Part shown: positions 6,109 to 8,217 of the stretch, one piece after another
Layout of the letters: every line of letters starts with the position of its first letter
Numbering within the stretch: position 1 is the first letter of the stretch
Assembly: GCA_964440265.1 (NCBI GenBank)
Contig: CAYTRU010000049.1
Coordinates: forward strand, 1 to 8,217
Source of the DNA: CAYMUN01 sp964440265
Lineage (GTDB): Bacteria > Patescibacteriota > Saccharimonadia > Saccharimonadales > UBA4665
DNA: 8,217 nt
Direction: 5' to 3'
Notes under the pieces: model-generated
Told to the model about the DNA's origin: nothing
Database searches by the model: none
What the model saw: only the letters and a program-made list of their open reading frames with translations
Translations under genes and position numbers: made by a program

Positions 6109-7255
6109 ACAAATCAAGCGACTGCTGCGTCGCCTCTCAAGCAATGATTACCTGACGTTGAACCGTATTGAGCTAAGCCGTAGCAGCGTTCTAGCAAATG
6201 TGCGCTATATACAAACCCAGCACCCACAACAGGTAATCATACCAGTCCTCAAGGCCAATGCGTACGGACATGGTTTGGTTCAGATGGCGAGTATTCTCAA
6301 TGACGCCAATTGTGCTTTCGTGGCAGTTGACGGCTATTTTGAAGCAGCTCAAATCAGAGATGTCACCCGTCACCGTCTACTGGTATTGGGTTACATACGG
6401 CCAGAGAATGCGCATTTGCTCGATACGAAGCAATGCTCATTTGTAGTTCAGGACATCGCCAGTTTGGAGATGCTGGCAACACTAAAGCGGCCGGTCCGGA
6501 TTCATGTCGAGCTGGAGACCGGTATGCATCGACTGGGCCTGCAAACTAGTGAGCTCGAGGCCTACTTGGCTACGCTCAAGCGATATCCCCAGCTGCAACT
6601 CGAAGGTGTTATGACGCATCTGGCTGACGCTGATAATCCCGATAGCAGTGCCTACACCGAGCAGCAAATTAAGAGTTTTGATCAGGCAGTGGCGCTAATT
6701 TTGCATGCCGGCTTTCAGCCGAAGTTTTTTCATATCGCCCAAACAGCTGGTAGTACCAAGAGTCAGAGCCACTACGCCAATGCTCTTCGTCTGGGCATTG
6801 GCCTGTATGGTATTAATCCCTTGAAGCCCAACGATCCACACTTTGGTGATTTGGCCGGTTTGCAGCCTGCCTTGCAGCTCAAGAGCACAATTATAAAGAC
6901 TTATGAGCTCCAAAAAGGTGAGCGGGTGAGTTACAATGGTATCTTTACTGCGCCGGCGGCTATGCGGATTGGCATTCTGCCACTTGGCTATTACGAAGGA
7001 GTCCCTCGAGCACTTAGCAACCAAGGTTGTGTTACGGCCGGTGCGAGCGTACTACCTATCGTGGGCAGGATTTGCATGAATCACACGATACTAGATATTA
7101 GCGGTACTGCATTAAACGTTGGCGATGAGGTGACGGTCATTAGCGCAGATCCTACGATGCCTAATTCCGTGCAACAGGCTTCGGCTGTGTATGACCTTTT
7201 TACCTATGAGTGGCTAGCTAGTCTGTCCAGTAGTGTCAGGCGTGTCATAACCTAA
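6098..7255 (+). CDS. alr: alanine racemase
   Basis: A fold-type III PLP enzyme, 385 residues from this start, interconverting L-Ala and D-Ala to feed Ddl. The PLP lysine is Lys52 in KANAYGHG. The second catalytic base is Tyr279 in VSYNG. Arg231 in LRLGIGLYG should contact the PLP ring nitrogen, and the C-terminal domain has GRICMN and GDEVTV. Oddities: ETGMHRLG is preceded by VEL, so Glu138 stands where most Alr have the carbamylated lysine; the usual HxANS is HIAQT (212-216); and CMD is CMN. I chose ATG 6098, which overlaps the aminotransferase end by 11 nt, over ATG 6053, because the protein already has a 15-residue basic leader before the domain. Neither has a clear Shine-Dalgarno, so translation is probably coupled. 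Confidence 0.93.
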   Translation: MLRRQIKRLLRRLSSNDYLTLNRIELSRSSVLANVRYIQTQHPQQVIIPVLKANAYGHGLVQMASILNDANCAFVAVDGYFEAAQIRDVTRHRLLVLGYIRPENAHLLDTKQCSFVVQDIASLEMLATLKRPVRIHVELETGMHRLGLQTSELEAYLATLKRYPQLQLEGVMTHLADADNPDSSAYTEQQIKSFDQAVALILHAGFQPKFFHIAQTAGSTKSQSHYANALRLGIGLYGINPLKPNDPHFGDLAGLQPALQLKSTIIKTYELQKGERVSYNGIFTAPAAMRIGILPLGYYEGVPRALSNQGCVTAGASVLPIVGRICMNHTILDISGTALNVGDEVTVISADPTMPNSVQQASAVYDLFTYEWLASLSSSVRRVIT

Positions 7256-7257
7256 AG

Positions 7258-7285
7258 TTGACATATGTATCAATAGGTGGATAAT
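7258..7285 (+). promoter_or_regulatory. near-consensus promoter for the 7312 gene
   Basis: A perfect -35 TTGACA (7258-7263) and -10 GATAAT (7280-7285, one mismatch) are 16 nt apart. It begins 3 nt after the alr stop. Transcription should start near 7292, giving a leader of about 20 nt with Shine-Dalgarno AAGGAG (7300-7305). Strong expression of the small downstream gene is likely. Confidence 0.8.
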
Positions 7286-7311
7286 AGAGGAAAATTTGTA
7301 AGGAGTGTAGT

Positions 7312-7866
7312 ATGCCCACTAGTTTGAGAAACCCTGAATCACCGCAAGCTATAGAACGGGTAGTAAGACTGTTACAGCCTGGTTTTCAGCTAGGGACAGG
7401 TACTAGCACGAGAGCGGCAGGGAGTAATAGCTTAAAGGCTGGCTTAGGTATTTGGGATGGAAGGGCCTTTGAGCTGACTGAAGCAATAGAAGGTCCCTCA
7501 GGAGATGTAAAGCCACATATGCTAGGTCATGTATTTGCTCCTGTAGTTTTGCTTCCTCGCTTTGCTATAGCAACTGTAACCTTGCCGCGCATCATTGATT
7601 TACGCGATATTGGCGAGGGAGCACATGATAAGCATAATAGTATAGGGGTCGAGGTGGCGGGATCATTGGTAAGTATAGAGGATCTTTTGGTTCAAGCTAC
7701 CGCAACGGCCATATATAGCCATGTCTATGGTCTCCCAGCTGATCCGCAGACTGAGCGAGCTTTCGCAGACTGGGATACGTATGCTACTCAGCGATTAGCA
7801 GACGAGGATGCGACCGGTACGGAGTGGCTGCAGCAAGAGCTGGCTCGTATGGCACAGGCTGTCTGA
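7312..7866 (+). CDS. hypothetical protein, 184 residues
   Basis: I do not recognise this protein. It has no signal peptide, no clear membrane helix and no cysteine. A hydrophobic, strand-like middle (about 74-97, HVFAPVVLLPRFAIATVTLPR) is followed by a charged stretch with His-Asp-Lys-His (105-108) and an acidic, helical C-terminus (about 120-184). The Gly/Thr/Ser-rich segment around 24-45 may be a loop. The start is firm: AAGGAG ends 6 nt before ATG and a near-consensus promoter stands upstream. It has its own promoter and guaA has another, so it is probably a single-gene unit rather than part of the wall cassette. The function is unknown; a soluble cytosolic protein is the most that can be inferred. 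Confidence 0.8.
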   Translation: MPTSLRNPESPQAIERVVRLLQPGFQLGTGTSTRAAGSNSLKAGLGIWDGRAFELTEAIEGPSGDVKPHMLGHVFAPVVLLPRFAIATVTLPRIIDLRDIGEGAHDKHNSIGVEVAGSLVSIEDLLVQATATAIYSHVYGLPADPQTERAFADWDTYATQRLADEDATGTEWLQQELARMAQAV

Positions 7867-7910
7867 GACACACCTCCAGAAGAGTTTAGTGCTCAGTGAA
7901 CCTTCGTGAG

Positions 7911-7945
7911 TTGCCTAAATAAGTTCATTTCCCCTATACTATACT
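7911..7945 (+). promoter_or_regulatory. promoter for guaA
   Basis: TTGCCT (7911-7916) and TATACT (7935-7940) are 18 nt apart; a second TATACT follows at once (7940-7945), sharing one T. Transcription from the first would start near 7947, leaving a leader of about 20 nt that holds AAAGGG (7953-7958) as Shine-Dalgarno. No purine riboswitch can fit in so short a leader. Confidence 0.6.
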
Positions 7946-7966
7946 TTTAGACAAAGGGCTTAGCGT

Positions 7967-8217
7967 ATGGCAGACCAGGTAAGAGCGGCAGCTGCAAAGC
8001 AATCAAGCCGTGTGGTTGTGCCGAATCGGGTAGCTATTCTCGATGCCGGAGGACAATATGTGGATTTGGTACGAAAGGCGGTCGAGCGTCAAGGTGTACC
8101 GGCTGATGTGTTGCCCCTCAGCACACCGCGTGGCAAAATAGAAGGCTCGTATGGGGCGATTATCATCTCTGGCAGTCCGGCCAACACTTCAGAAGGGCCA
8201 GCGCCGCAGCCTGATCG
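7967..8217 (+). CDS. guaA: GMP synthase, glutamine amidotransferase part, cut off by the window
   Basis: The first 83 codons of what looks like GuaA, which turns XMP into GMP using glutamine and ATP. After a 15-20 residue polar N-terminus rich in Ala, the class I amidotransferase domain opens with AILDAGGQYVDLVRKAVE, matching the usual ILDFGSQYTQLIARRVRE pattern, and continues to GAIIISGSPANTSEG, matching GIILSGGPxSV near the oxyanion hole. The second Gly of GGP is Ser here. The nucleophile Cys, the His/Glu pair and the ATP pyrophosphatase domain all lie beyond the window. The start at 7967 is supported by AAAGGG 8 nt upstream and a promoter. Another class I amidotransferase is possible but less likely given the start pattern. 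Confidence 0.78.
   Translation, partial: MADQVRAAAAKQSSRVVVPNRVAILDAGGQYVDLVRKAVERQGVPADVLPLSTPRGKIEGSYGAIIISGSPANTSEGPAPQPD

Noticed and set aside
283..7024. Several minus-strand open frames of 60-120 codons
   Set aside because: All lie opposite well-supported + strand genes, none has a recognisable domain, and they fit codon-bias shadows.
7884..7914. Inverted CTCA/TGAG between the 7312 gene and guaA as a terminator
   Set aside because: Only 4 bp pair and no T run follows directly.

Overview
The window is a piece of a compact bacterial genome with roughly even GC content, standard stop-codon use (four genes end in TGA), short intergenic gaps and several overlapping genes. The style of the proteins (a membrane-linked MurF-like ligase beside an alpha/beta hydrolase, a Ddl with a Gly/Lys-rich insert, a secreted-type protein with one membrane anchor and a Ser/Thr/Pro-rich tail) suggests Candidatus Saccharibacteria (TM7) or a related Patescibacteria/CPR lineage. 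That placement is inference from memory of such genomes, not from a search. TGA as a stop argues against the Gracilibacteria/Absconditabacteria code. A run of exactly 100 N (1234-1333) marks a scaffold join of unknown true length.

Layout, all on the + strand: the 3' part of tRNA-Cys(GCA) (1-58); tRNA-Leu(TAA) (78-162); a good sigma70-type promoter and a single-pass membrane protein of unknown function that runs into the gap (263-1233); the gap; an alpha/beta hydrolase (1380-2132) overlapping by 4 nt a membrane-anchored MurF-like ligase (2129-3577); a promoter and a probably leaderless ddl (3622-4797); a class I/II aminotransferase 9 nt downstream (4807-6108); alanine racemase overlapping its end (6098-7255); a near-consensus promoter and an unrecognised 184-residue protein (7312-7866); another promoter and the start of guaA, GMP synthase (7967 to the window edge).

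The core is a peptidoglycan D-alanine cassette. Alr makes D-Ala from L-Ala, Ddl joins two D-Ala, and the MurF-like ligase would add D-Ala-D-Ala to the muramyl peptide. The aminotransferase between ddl and alr may supply L-Ala or another precursor amino acid. If so, the gene order murF, ddl, aminotransferase, alr is the reverse of the order of reactions. The hydrolase is translationally tied to murF but its substrate cannot be read from sequence.

I see no clear novel system such as a defence island, CRISPR array or mobile element. The points most worth a second look are the MurF-like ligase whose usual UDP-binding domain seems replaced by a membrane region, the Gly/Lys-rich insert in the Ddl omega loop, the Glu in Alr where the carbamylated Lys normally sits, the leaderless ddl start with an ATTGTA repeat array, and a G at position 55 of tRNA-Cys.
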